Below, piece by piece: positions 38,126 through 46,567 of a stretch of 64,000 nt of DNA; the stretch's first letter is position 1, and each line of letters begins with the position of its first letter. Where the stretch lies: contig NZ_JFHC01000015.1 of NCBI RefSeq assembly GCF_000698595.1, positions 49,857-113,856 on the forward strand, in the 5' to 3' direction. The notes under the pieces were generated by a model. The model was given only the letters and a program-made list of their open reading frames with translations. It ran no database searches and had not been told where the DNA came from. A program made the position numbers and the translations under genes. This DNA is from Caballeronia glathei. Lineage in GTDB: Bacteria; Pseudomonadota; Gammaproteobacteria; Burkholderiales; Burkholderiaceae.

Positions 38126-39658
38126 CTACGCGGTCTCGCTGTCCTGCAGCGATGCAACCGCCATGGCCCTCAACAGGGCACGATCGATCTTGTTGGTGGA
38201 GGCAAGCGGCAAGGCGTCGATGAACCAAACGCGCCGCGGATGCTGGTACGCAGGCGCGTGCATGAGCGCGTGCCGTTTCACGTCCTCTTCGTTCAGCGCC
38301 GCATCCGCGCGCCGCACGACGAATGCGACCGGCTTCGTTCCCTTGATGTCATCGTCGACCGGCACCACACACGCCTGCGCGATATCCGGATGCGTTTCGA
38401 GCACCTGCTCGACCTCGCCGGGGAAGATGTTTTCTCCACCCGACACGAACATGTCGTCCGCGCGGCCGACGAATGCATAGAAGCCCAGTTCGTCGCGCCG
38501 AAACACGTCGCCAGTCACGTAGAACCCATCGCTCGTGACGGGTAGCGGCAGGTCCGGCCGATTGTGATAACCGAGCATCACGGCGGGACTCTTCACTGCC
38601 AGCACGCCGGTTGCGGGTCCCGCCTGCGACGCGTCGATCAGTTTCACGGCGACTTCAGGATGCGGATAGCCGACCGACAGCAACGGCGGTTCATGCCGGT
38701 CAGGATGTGGGCCGAACACGATCGGTCCACCCTCGGTCGTCCCGTAGACGTTCGTGAGTTTCGCATTCGGCAAAACGTCGGCGATTTGAGCAAGCAAGCT
38801 TTCGCTGACAGGCGCCGAACCCATCCGGATGAAGCGTACCGACGAGAGATCCGTGCGCGCCAGCAGATCCTTTTCACGAAGCATCATCGCAATCATCGGA
38901 GGAACGGACGTAAGCCAGGTGACGCCGTAACGCTCGATGGCCGTGATGTACATGCGCGCGGTGAACTGCGGAAGAAGAACGACCGTGCCACTGCCATACA
39001 GCGACATCAGCACGAGCGTGAGCGCGTTCATGTGGTACATGGGCGCAGCCACGAGGAAACGATGAGTCTCCGGCGGTTGTGCGCGTGCCCGCGTGCGCGC
39101 AACCCAAAGATGACTTCTGTGCGAAAGCATCACGCCTTTGGGCTTCCCGGTAGAGCCGGACGTATACAGGAACATCGCGGCCGCATCGGGAGCGGGTACG
39201 ACAGTCTCGAACAGTCCCGGATCGACAAACGAGGCAAAGCCTTGTTTCCCTGCTGAATCGAATACGACCTTCGGCAGGTCGTCCGGACAATCGGCAAGCC
39301 GTGCGACATCGCAGAACACCATTCGCGCGCCGCTATCGCGAATCACGAACGTCGACAACGCAGAAGGAAACCGGAAGTTGACCGGCACCGCGACCATTCC
39401 TGCGCGCATGATGCCAAGCAACGCCGCTACATATTCAGGGCAGTTCGCCGACAGAATGGCGACGCGCTCGCCTAGCTTCAGCCCCGCGCGAACCAGGGAA
39501 CGCGCGACGCCGTCCGCCAGTGCGTCGAGTTCGCCAAAGGTCACGTGTGCATCCTGCGAGGCGCCCGCTTCGTCCGGTTCCCCGAGCGCGATCAACGCGA
39601 GCTTGTGTGGATCGACACTGGTGTCGATCAGGTCGCCGAGATTCTCAGGCGTGCGCAT
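38126..39658 (-). CDS. AMP-forming acyl-CoA synthetase (ligase)
   Basis: 510-aa ANL-superfamily enzyme that activates a carboxylic acid to its CoA thioester via an acyl-adenylate. The P-loop is YTSGSTGKPKG at about residues 165-175; VYGTTEGG, DGFYVTGDVFRRDE, GRADDMFVSGGENIFPGEVE and the C-terminal NKIDRALL lysine region are present. ATG 39658 is chosen because GGAG stands 9 bp upstream; the ATG at 39691 gives an 11-residue longer form. It overlaps the VOC gene. The acid may be the imported aromatic acid or a product of UbiD. Confidence 0.92.
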   Translation of the reverse strand: MRTPENLGDLIDTSVDPHKLALIALGEPDEAGASQDAHVTFGELDALADGVARSLVRAGLKLGERVAILSANCPEYVAALLGIMRAGMVAVPVNFRFPSALSTFVIRDSGARMVFCDVARLADCPDDLPKVVFDSAGKQGFASFVDPGLFETVVPAPDAAAMFLYTSGSTGKPKGVMLSHRSHLWVARTRARAQPPETHRFLVAAPMYHMNALTLVLMSLYGSGTVVLLPQFTARMYITAIERYGVTWLTSVPPMIAMMLREKDLLARTDLSSVRFIRMGSAPVSESLLAQIADVLPNAKLTNVYGTTEGGPIVFGPHPDRHEPPLLSVGYPHPEVAVKLIDASQAGPATGVLAVKSPAVMLGYHNRPDLPLPVTSDGFYVTGDVFRRDELGFYAFVGRADDMFVSGGENIFPGEVEQVLETHPDIAQACVVPVDDDIKGTKPVAFVVRRADAALNEEDVKRHALMHAPAYQHPRRVWFIDALPLASTNKIDRALLRAMAVASLQDSETA

Positions 39659-40547
39659 GTTCAACTGCTCCGATAAATTCAATGACGGCATTGAGTTCGC
39701 CTAGCAGCACGGCAACGGACGGCGCATTGCTGCCTGGGTGTGTGGACGGCATCAAGCGCACAACGCTTTCGTCGAAACGTTCCGCGAGCACATCGAGGCG
39801 AGCACGTGTGAATGCGATGTCGTCCACCTCCACGACGAGCGCGCCGAAGTAGCTCTCGCGTCCGGCCGGGTTGCTCACGAGACTGCGGTACCGCGCTTCG
39901 TACTCGGCGCTTTCGATGAAAACCAGTTCGAAATCACCGAGCGCGATCCGGGTTTCATATTTCGCCGACGCAGCGGCATCTGAATTTCCGGCGATCAGCG
40001 CGTACCGTTGTGCGTCCTGCCTCGGATGACCGCTAACGACGACCAACTCCTTCAGTCCGATCGCACCGTTCGGATGCTTCGTCCACTCAGGACGAAAGAC
40101 CCACTCGGGCGTCACGTGCTCACAAAAATAGACGCGTCCCGCGGACAGTTCGCCGGGCTCAAGTCGCGTAGTCCTGAAGCGTGCGATCTGCTCGGTACCG
40201 TCGATATCGACCGGTCTCGTGAAGGTTTGAGGATCACCTGCACGCACGCCGACGCCCGTGAGCCGCGCATGCGCCGCTTGCGCGTCGTCTGTCCTGAACA
40301 CGAGTCCATCGATACCAAGCCGGCTTTCGAGAATTTCACGTCGCAATGTAGTCGCGCCGGGCGGCAAGCCAACGAGTTCGAGGTAGTGCCCGTCGAACAT
40401 CATCAGGTGGTTGACCGAGCCCAGCGAGTGATAGCCGCGCGGCGTCAGTGCGAAACCAAGTGCTTCGAAACACGACGCCGCGGCATCGGTTTCGAACATC
40501 GCGTTGACGACGACATGGTCGAGCGTCGAGGTCGCTGTTCTCATCAT
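39645..40547 (-). CDS. VOC/glyoxalase-like domain protein
   Basis: 300-aa protein of the vicinal-oxygen-chelate fold. It has an N-terminal module starting TLDHVVVNAMFETDAA and FDGHYLELVGLPPG, and a second module from about residue 190 ending in LGELNAVIEFIG. The class includes extradiol dioxygenases, glyoxalases and isomerases; the arrangement here fits the Glyoxalase-like (PF13468) group of unknown substrates. Its start overlaps the thioesterase stop (ATGA). It may act on a ring or CoA intermediate of the cluster; nothing firmer can be said. Confidence 0.8.
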   Translation of the reverse strand: MMRTATSTLDHVVVNAMFETDAAASCFEALGFALTPRGYHSLGSVNHLMMFDGHYLELVGLPPGATTLRREILESRLGIDGLVFRTDDAQAAHARLTGVGVRAGDPQTFTRPVDIDGTEQIARFRTTRLEPGELSAGRVYFCEHVTPEWVFRPEWTKHPNGAIGLKELVVVSGHPRQDAQRYALIAGNSDAAASAKYETRIALGDFELVFIESAEYEARYRSLVSNPAGRESYFGALVVEVDDIAFTRARLDVLAERFDESVVRLMPSTHPGSNAPSVAVLLGELNAVIEFIGAVEHAHA

Positions 40548-40978
40548 GCCTTTGGCGCAGGCGCTGGCGCGGTCGAGTAGACACCCCGGCCGCTCGCGAG
40601 AAGCGCACCGGACTGGTCATAGACATGCGCCTCCGCCACGGAGATCGCGCTGCCGAACTTCACAACCTTGCCGCGCGCCGTGAGGTCCCCGGGCATCGCG
40701 GCGCGGTGATAGTCGACGCGCAAGTCGATCGTCGGAACACCGCGACCGGTCTTCGACACGAGTGCCCAGTCCGCAGTGAGGTCAACGAGCGCGGCAAGAA
40801 TACCGCCGTGTGTGTAGCGGCGCTCCGGATTGACGACCCATTCCTCCCGCCACGTCGCGCTTATCTCGATCGTACCGTCGCGTACGTCGAGAACACGCAA
40901 GCCGAGCCATTGATGGTACGGACCGCGCGTCAGCATCGCCTGAACCTGCTCAGCGGTAAGTTGCTCCATTTCAGCCAT
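40544..40978 (-). CDS. PaaI-family hotdog-fold thioesterase
   Basis: 144-aa hotdog protein with the PaaI-type pattern RRYTHGGILAALVDLTADWAL and PTIDLRVDYHRAAMPGDL. Such enzymes release CoA from aromatic or hydroxylated acyl-CoAs that stall in a pathway. The presence of both a CoA ligase and a thioesterase in one unit indicates that a CoA thioester is an intermediate or a dead-end product. ATG could be 40978 or 40969. It lies 18 bp after the dehydrogenase gene. Confidence 0.88.
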   Translation of the reverse strand: MAEMEQLTAEQVQAMLTRGPYHQWLGLRVLDVRDGTIEISATWREEWVVNPERRYTHGGILAALVDLTADWALVSKTGRGVPTIDLRVDYHRAAMPGDLTARGKVVKFGSAISVAEAHVYDQSGALLASGRGVYSTAPAPAPKA

Positions 40979-40996
40979 TCAAGTCTCCGTTTTCAT

Positions 40997-42010
40997 TTAA
41001 GGGGTGACGACGATCTTGCCAAGCACTTCGCGGTCGCGAATCATGCGCAGCCCTTCCGCGGCTTGTTCCAGCGGCAGTACCTTGTCGATCTGCACCGCGA
41101 TCTTCTTGGTGCGGATGAGTTCCATCAGCGCGGCCAGGTTGTCGTCATAGAAACTGTTCGAGCCGATCACGCGGATCTCGAAGCTCCAGATGTAACGCAG
41201 GTCTTCCTTCGGGTCGTGTCCGGCGGTCGCACCGCACACCAGCAGACTGCCGCCGCGCTTGATGCATTTGAGCGACGGCACCCATGTGTCACCACCGGTA
41301 AAGTTGATCACGACGTCGGCGCCGCCCTCATAGCTTCGGCGCTGCGGCTTGCCGTATTTCTCGATCACCCACTTCGAGAAATCCGTGTCCCGATAATTGA
41401 TGACGTGATCGGCGCCGAGCGCCCTCAGCCGCTCCGCCTTGTCGGCGCTGCCTGCGGCCGCGATCACTTCCGCCCCAAGCATCTTGGCGAGCACCACGCA
41501 CCCGGTCCCGACACCACCGCTCGCGCCCAGAATCACCACGCGATCACCGGGCTTGATAGTGTTGTGCGTGACCAGCATCCGGTGCGCCGTGCCGTATGCA
41601 ACAGGCAGCGACGCTGCTTCCTCGAACGTCACTCCATCCGGCATGGCGATCAACTGATCCGCGCTGACGAGGCAATACTCGGCCATGCCACCGTCGAGCA
41701 TTTCGCCCATCAGGCCTTTCTTCTTGTTGAGCGGATTGACGAGCACGCGCGCGCCGACCGACCAGCCTTCGACGTTATCTCCGAGTTCCACGATTTCTCC
41801 GGCCATGTCCAGGCCGATAATGACGGGAAGCGGGACCTTGATACCGGGCATTCCCTTCACGGTGAAAACGTCGTGATAGTTGAACGACGACGCGCGCACC
41901 CGAATGACTACATGGCCGGGCGTCGCCTTTGGCATCGGCCGCTCGCCGACATGAAGCTTATCGACGTCACCGTGCTCGGAGAGGACCAATGCTTTCATCA
42001 TGCTACTCAT
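40997..42010 (-). CDS. Zinc-type alcohol dehydrogenase/quinone oxidoreductase (MDR family)
   Basis: 337-aa medium-chain dehydrogenase/reductase. The N-terminal part shows HVVIRVRASSFNYHDVFTVKGM and PVIIGLDMAGEIVELG; the NAD(P)-binding part shows VVILGASGGVGTGCVVLAKMLGA. The cysteine/histidine set of catalytic-zinc enzymes is incomplete (NYHD, GLDMAG), so it may be a zinc-free quinone oxidoreductase or enoyl reductase. ATG 42010 has AGGAG 6 bp upstream. It is the first gene of the unit that continues through thioesterase, VOC, CoA ligase, UbiD, receptor and UbiX. Confidence 0.88.
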   Translation of the reverse strand: MSSMMKALVLSEHGDVDKLHVGERPMPKATPGHVVIRVRASSFNYHDVFTVKGMPGIKVPLPVIIGLDMAGEIVELGDNVEGWSVGARVLVNPLNKKKGLMGEMLDGGMAEYCLVSADQLIAMPDGVTFEEAASLPVAYGTAHRMLVTHNTIKPGDRVVILGASGGVGTGCVVLAKMLGAEVIAAAGSADKAERLRALGADHVINYRDTDFSKWVIEKYGKPQRRSYEGGADVVINFTGGDTWVPSLKCIKRGGSLLVCGATAGHDPKEDLRYIWSFEIRVIGSNSFYDDNLAALMELIRTKKIAVQIDKVLPLEQAAEGLRMIRDREVLGKIVVTP

Positions 42011-42030
42011 ATGTACTCCTATTTTATATA

Positions 42031-42044
42031 ACTGTAAAAACAAA
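42031..42044 (-). promoter_or_regulatory. Candidate operator ahead of the UbiD/CoA-ligase unit
   Basis: ACTGTAAAAACAAA (plus strand) in the 102-bp gap before the dehydrogenase gene, matching 12 of 14 bases with ACTATCAAAACAAA at 33860-33873 ahead of the Rieske unit. It sits next to an AT-rich TTATATAAAAT stretch that could be the -10 region on the minus strand. Inferred to be bound by one of the cluster's GntR proteins. Confidence 0.4.
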
Positions 42045-42112
42045 CCACTGCTTCAAGCATTTGACAAAATCATTCAGATAGCGGCATCGACATCGACGCG
42101 CCGCGATGCAAT

Positions 42113-42922
42113 TCAGGCACGCCTCTTCCAGCGAAAAAGATGGTTCTCGAGCGGCTTCAGGATGCCGTATTCGAGCATCACCATCAGCACGACCATCGTC
42201 AGGGTCCATGCAAATACCTGATCGGTTTGTACGAGGTCCGCGGCCTGACGAAGCCTATAGCCAACGCCGTTCGACGAACCGATCGTCTCCGCCACGAGCG
42301 ACACGCGCCAGCCGAAGCCGAAGGCAAGACGCGCGCCGGAGAAGAAGTACGGCAGCACGGTGGGAAGATAGATCTTGCCCATCACCTTGGCGCGCGACAT
42401 CTGAAAACTGCGCGCCAGCTCGACGTATTCGGCGTTGACGCTCTGTGCCCCCTGCCATACGTTCGTGAGAATCAGCGGCATCGCCTCCATGAATACGACG
42501 AAGACCGTCGTGCCGTTCGAGATGCCGAACCAGATCAGCGCAAAGATGGCCCAGATGGCGGCCGACACGGTGTTGACCACAGACAACACCGGTTCGAAGT
42601 AGTTACCGAGCCGCCGGTTCGAGCCGAGCAGGATGCCGAGCGGTGTGCCGACGATCGCCGCCAGCAAAAAGCCCGCGACGACGCGATACAAAGTGATGCC
42701 GAGATCCTCGGCAAAGGTCCCGTTGGCGATCAGTTCGGTCAGTGCGCTCCAAGTCTTACCCGGTCCCGGAAGAATGAAGGCGGGAACGCGTTGAGCCGCC
42801 AGCCACCACAGCAGCAGGAACACAGCGAGGAGCGAAAGACGTTGTCCGGCCATCCTCGCGAAGCCGTTCATGCGACCGGATCGCGCGAGAAAGCCAGTAC
42901 TCGTGGCGGGGAGTGAAGCCAT
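42113..42922 (-). CDS. ABC transporter permease (SsuC/TauC type) of the catabolic cluster
   Basis: 269-aa inner-membrane permease of the BPD_transp_1 class with FILPGPGKTWSALTELI after the first helix and the EAA-type loop NAEYVELARSFQMSRAKVMGKIYLPTVLPY. A GAGGA ribosome-binding site precedes ATG 42922. It follows the ATPase gene by 10 bp. Importers of this type carry sulfonates, nitrate, thiamine precursors, and also aromatic acids such as phthalate-like compounds; the surrounding genes favour an aromatic acid. Confidence 0.92.
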   Translation of the reverse strand: MASLPATSTGFLARSGRMNGFARMAGQRLSLLAVFLLLWWLAAQRVPAFILPGPGKTWSALTELIANGTFAEDLGITLYRVVAGFLLAAIVGTPLGILLGSNRRLGNYFEPVLSVVNTVSAAIWAIFALIWFGISNGTTVFVVFMEAMPLILTNVWQGAQSVNAEYVELARSFQMSRAKVMGKIYLPTVLPYFFSGARLAFGFGWRVSLVAETIGSSNGVGYRLRQAADLVQTDQVFAWTLTMVVLMVMLEYGILKPLENHLFRWKRRA

Positions 42923-42932
42923 AACATCTTCC

Positions 42933-43712
42933 TCAAATTAAGGCGCGCACGCGGCGCACCGTTTCGGCGACCTCGGCCGCAAGTGGATCACGCGGCCGCG
43001 GCAGATCGATCACGAGCGACTCGCGAACACGCCCGGGCCTCGGGCGAAGAACGACTATCTTGTCCGCCAGCACGATGGCTTCTTCCACATCGTGCGTGAC
43101 GAACACAACGGTCATCTTCAACTGCTCGCGGATCCTCAAAAGTTCCTCATGCATCTGCGAGCGCATCTGCGGATCGAGCTTGGAGAACGGCTCGTCCATC
43201 AACAGGATGTAAGGCTTGACGACCAGGCTCCGTGCAAGGGCCACGCGGCTGCGCATGCCGCCGGACAATTCGTGCGGATATGCGCTTTCGAAACCCTCGA
43301 GACCTGTCATCTTGAGCGCGGCGAGCGCACGTTCTCGCCGTGCGGCGGCGCTGAGCGATCCGGCCTCCAGACCAAACTCCGTGTTCGCCACTATCGTGCG
43401 CCATGGCAGCAGGCGATCTTCCTGGAACATGTAGCTGATCACGCGCGTGTCGAGGGACGGCTCGCTCGCAACGCCGTCTATCCGAACCTCGCCCTGATCC
43501 GCCCTTGCGAGCCCCGCGATAATGTTGAGCAACGTGCTCTTTCCGCAGCCCGACGCGCCGACAATCGCGAGCACCGAACCGGACGGCGCCGTGAGACTAA
43601 TGTCTTCGAGCACCGCGAGCTTCCCGAAGTGCTTCGATACGTGCGTGACTTCCACCGCATTGCGCACAAATGGTGGTTTGGCAAGCATGGCAGGAGTGAG
43701 AATCGCGTTCAT
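42933..43712 (-). CDS. ABC transporter ATP-binding protein (SsuB/TauB type) of the catabolic cluster
   Basis: 259-aa ATPase with Walker A GASGCGKST, Q-loop FQEDRLLPWRT, signature LSGGMRSRVALARSL, Walker B LLMDEPFSKLDP and switch FVTHDVEEA. Its start overlaps the GntR stop by 4 bp (ATGA), so regulator, ATPase and permease are one transcription unit. No receptor gene is in this unit; the receptors are the two at 32795 and 35420. Confidence 0.93.
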   Translation of the reverse strand: MNAILTPAMLAKPPFVRNAVEVTHVSKHFGKLAVLEDISLTAPSGSVLAIVGASGCGKSTLLNIIAGLARADQGEVRIDGVASEPSLDTRVISYMFQEDRLLPWRTIVANTEFGLEAGSLSAAARRERALAALKMTGLEGFESAYPHELSGGMRSRVALARSLVVKPYILLMDEPFSKLDPQMRSQMHEELLRIREQLKMTVVFVTHDVEEAIVLADKIVVLRPRPGRVRESLVIDLPRPRDPLAAEVAETVRRVRALI

Positions 43713-44452
43713 CGCGTGCCTCGCAGCGGAACGATCGGCGCACCAGCGTGCGTATCCCTGAGGCTTGCCATCACCTTCTCCATCGTCATATCGCGGAACG
43801 TGGCCACATGCCGGTGCGCGATCTGCTCGGCGCGCTTGCCGTCACCGCTTGCCAGCGCGGTGATCATCGACGTGTGATCGTGCCGAATCTCCGGCTTGGT
43901 GTTCTGCACACCAAAGCCCAGCGCAACGAGGCGCGCCATCTCGTTGAGCAGCCCACCTAGCATGCGGACCAGTCGCGTGTTACCGGAACACTCCGCGATG
44001 GCCATGTGGAACGCCGCGTTCGCATCCATAAAGATGCCGATGCGGCTGCTGATGCCGAGCGACGTGTCGTCGTTGCGGCACGCGCGCTCCAGTCGTTCCA
44101 GCAGTTCGATGTTCGCCTTGCCCGCGGCAAGACGTGCCGACAGGGGTTCGAGTTCCAAGCGAAGCGCGAAGACCTCTTCGACGTCCTTGAGCGTGATGGG
44201 GGTCACCACGTATCCCTGACGTGGCACGATGCGCACGAACCCTTCCTGTGCAAGACGCTGAAGCGCGACCCTGCAAGTCGCCTTGCCGATACCGTATCTG
44301 GCGGTCAGCGCGCTTTCAGTCAATGTCGCGGCCGGTTCCAGCGCGCAGGACAGGATGTCCTGACGGATTGCAGAACATGCGCGCTCGCTGAGGAGTTTCG
44401 CTTCGTTAGAACAGTCGATCAATTCCACCGCCGGAGCTGCTGGATCCTTCAC
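43709..44452 (-). CDS. GntR-family transcriptional regulator (FadR/FCD subfamily), second copy
   Basis: 247-aa regulator, a close paralogue of the one at 33937-34665: winged helix (LTESALTARYGIGKATCRVALQRL, VRIVPRQGYVVTP) followed by the FCD domain (VEEVFALRLELEPLSARLAAGK to FRDMTMEKVM). It heads the regulator-ATPase-permease unit, a layout that fits autoregulation. Upstream, TTGACT with TAGATT 16 bp later on the minus strand (44571-44576 and 44549-44554) is a fair sigma-70 promoter. Confidence 0.92.
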   Translation of the reverse strand: MKDPAAPAVELIDCSNEAKLLSERACSAIRQDILSCALEPAATLTESALTARYGIGKATCRVALQRLAQEGFVRIVPRQGYVVTPITLKDVEEVFALRLELEPLSARLAAGKANIELLERLERACRNDDTSLGISSRIGIFMDANAAFHMAIAECSGNTRLVRMLGGLLNEMARLVALGFGVQNTKPEIRHDHTSMITALASGDGKRAEQIAHRHVATFRDMTMEKVMASLRDTHAGAPIVPLRGTR

Positions 44453-44548
44453 GACACCTCTCCTTAGTCTCGTAAGCTGCTCACGGTGTTAGTCGTGGGC
44501 AGGCGATGAGTAAACTTAGAGCAGCCATTAAAAAAATGCACGAAAAAA

Positions 44549-44576
44549 AATCTATATTCCTGGGCTGTTCAGTCAA
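44549..44576 (-). promoter_or_regulatory. Probable sigma-70 promoter of the GntR-ATPase-permease unit
   Basis: On the minus strand TTGACT (44571-44576) is followed by 16 bp and TAGATT (44549-44554), with a run of eight T just downstream. Distance to the GntR start is about 97 bp. Spacing is 1 bp short of ideal. Confidence 0.4.
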
Positions 44577-44631
44577 GACGTTGGTACGACTCGTCGCGCT
44601 GGATCCTCGATTTCGTTCGACTCACCCGCCT

Positions 44632-45681
44632 TCAGAACGAATGCTGAATTCCGATCTGAGCACCAGTTACCCCCTCTCCACGCGCAGGCGTGTTGGGCGT
44701 AATCGGACCGTTGGCCATCAACGCGTAGGTGGCGCCATGGCGATTGACGAGCCGCTCAACTGTCCCGTATAAGAGCGTGCGCTTGCTCAAGCTGTAGAAC
44801 GCTCCGAGGCTGACTTCGCCTGCGTTGTTCTGCTGACCCGAACTATCCTGCGCGTATCCGACGCCTCCAACCACGCGCAGCGCGGGCGTGAAGCGGTAGC
44901 CTGCGGACAGCTCGTAGACGCTGTGGTATTTGCCCTCGACGTTGGTCGCCGTGTTGGAGCCGAGGTTGTTACCGCGGTAATAGCCGAAGTACCACGTCAT
45001 TGCACCGAACTGGTAACTGCCGCCCGCGAATGTCGTCTTCGTGTTGATCTCGCCATTCGCGCCGTTCTGCTCCGCATGGCTGACGCCGAGGTACAGGGGA
45101 CCGCGCTGATACTCGATGGATCCCACGTACGCGTTCAGCGCGTCGTGCGGTGACGTCTTTCCTCCCAGGCTGACCCCGGCGGAGAACGTAAATCCTGCTA
45201 CGTTCGGCGACCAGTAGGTGATCATGTTGTCGTAGCGAAAAGCGAAGGTCGACGCGTTGTGGAGAAACGAGCCATACGTGCCGCCAGAAAACGCGTCGAA
45301 CTTGCCGTGCATGAGCAGGAGTGTCGAGTTTTGGCGCCCCAGGCGCACTTCACCATACTGCGAACCAAGCCCGACCCACGCGTTACGGCTGAACGCGAGT
45401 GTAGGGTCCGTCGCCGCACCGGAATTCGTGAGGATGCCATTCTCAAGGTCGAAGGTAGCGTGAATACCCCCGCCAAGGTCCTCGCTTCCCCTTATCCCCA
45501 CGCGGCTCGCAGAGAGGCCGCCGCTTTGCATGGCGGTCTGCGCGCCCTTTCCGCCTGCGTTTGTATATCCCACGTATGTGTCGAGGATCCCGTACAACGT
45601 CACCTCAGCGCTTGCAGGCGTCGCAAGAACGGCACTTAGTGCAACGACTACTGCGGAACAAGCCAAGACCGGATTTTTCAT
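44632..45681 (-). CDS. Gram-negative outer-membrane porin
   Basis: 349-aa porin of the betaproteobacterial (Porin_4/OmpC-like) type. It has a signal peptide cleaved after ASA, the mature start EVTLYGILDTYVGYTN, GSRVGIRG-like SRVGIRGSEDLGGG, RNAWVGLGSQYGEVRLGRQ, and the terminal aromatic residue in QHSF needed for outer-membrane insertion. It stands next to the catabolic cluster on the same strand and may let the substrate through the outer membrane. It has its own upstream AT-rich promoter region (45682-45740). Confidence 0.93.
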   Translation of the reverse strand: MKNPVLACSAVVVALSAVLATPASAEVTLYGILDTYVGYTNAGGKGAQTAMQSGGLSASRVGIRGSEDLGGGIHATFDLENGILTNSGAATDPTLAFSRNAWVGLGSQYGEVRLGRQNSTLLLMHGKFDAFSGGTYGSFLHNASTFAFRYDNMITYWSPNVAGFTFSAGVSLGGKTSPHDALNAYVGSIEYQRGPLYLGVSHAEQNGANGEINTKTTFAGGSYQFGAMTWYFGYYRGNNLGSNTATNVEGKYHSVYELSAGYRFTPALRVVGGVGYAQDSSGQQNNAGEVSLGAFYSLSKRTLLYGTVERLVNRHGATYALMANGPITPNTPARGEGVTGAQIGIQHSF

Positions 45682-46567
45682 GACGGATTCGAGTTCGCGT
45701 GAATGTTACCAATCGGATACCTAAGCATATATAAAATCAACTTGCGGTCGACTTCGGCCCCAACGCAATTGCGCATCGTGAACAAGGTCAACGCGCATAT
45801 CAGGATTAGCAAATCGTGAGGTGCTCACAGAATATCTGTAAGCCACCGACGAATGGACTTTAGAACGACAAAAATGAGAAGCGCAACAAGTATTTCTGAA
45901 CATCTCACCCGTGAGATGCTTACGCGCCGGGCGATCGAATGGCGTCCGCGTTCGAATAAATCCGCAGATCGCCGGAGATCGACATGCTTCCGCGAAGGAG
46001 GCGAACATCGCGCTTGATCGTCAGGGAAACTACCGGACGGGCTGGGATTTTCACGCACCGCTGTCGCTTAGGGTCACGATGCCTGCCCCCATTCATGCGA
46101 CCCTGAGTGCGCCGCGGTGCGTGCGGGCAAGCGTCGGATAAGCCTCGAGGAAATAACGGAGGGGTCCAATGCGTTTTGGCGTCGCGCGTGCTTATGGGGC
46201 AGCTTAAGAGCGATCGAAGACCGACTGCTCCCCGGTCATTGGGAAAAGTGACTCGACGCAACCAAAGAGCGCCTGCACGCGAAGTAGGTTCGCGAGGTCA
46301 GGGCCTCGACGGACGGGCTTGGAAGGTTTGACTGATTCGGCGCGCCACGGATAATTGCCCGTCGCTAGTGGAATGAGGCAAATTGCGAATCCGCGCTTAG
46401 GTAGCCACCACGCTTAGGGGATCAAAGCTCATTCCCGGGCCCGTCGCTTCCTGCATGACCGCGACGCAATATAACGCGGTGCGCGTGAACAAGAGCATTT
46501 AACAGGCGATCGAATTCAGAAAAAAGTGGCCGCGACGCGGTAGACGGCATAAGTCGAGCTTTACAGA
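45682..46567. other. Gene-poor junction between porin and AraC regulator
   Basis: Almost 900 bp with several short frames on both strands, none with protein-like composition or a ribosome-binding site. The part next to the porin is AT-rich and holds its promoter. CATCTCAC-CC-GTGAGATG at 45901-45918 is a perfect 8-bp inverted repeat. The remainder may be decayed coding sequence, but I could not recognise any family. It separates the catabolic cluster from the iac side. Confidence 0.5.
45901..45918. repeat. Perfect 8-bp inverted repeat
   Basis: CATCTCAC, two bases, GTGAGATG. Operator-like in size, or a small hairpin. No gene starts close to it. Confidence 0.4.

Noticed and set aside
36810..38480. 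556-codon plus-strand frame opposite ubiD
   Set aside because: Antisense shadow; UbiD motifs are complete on the minus strand.
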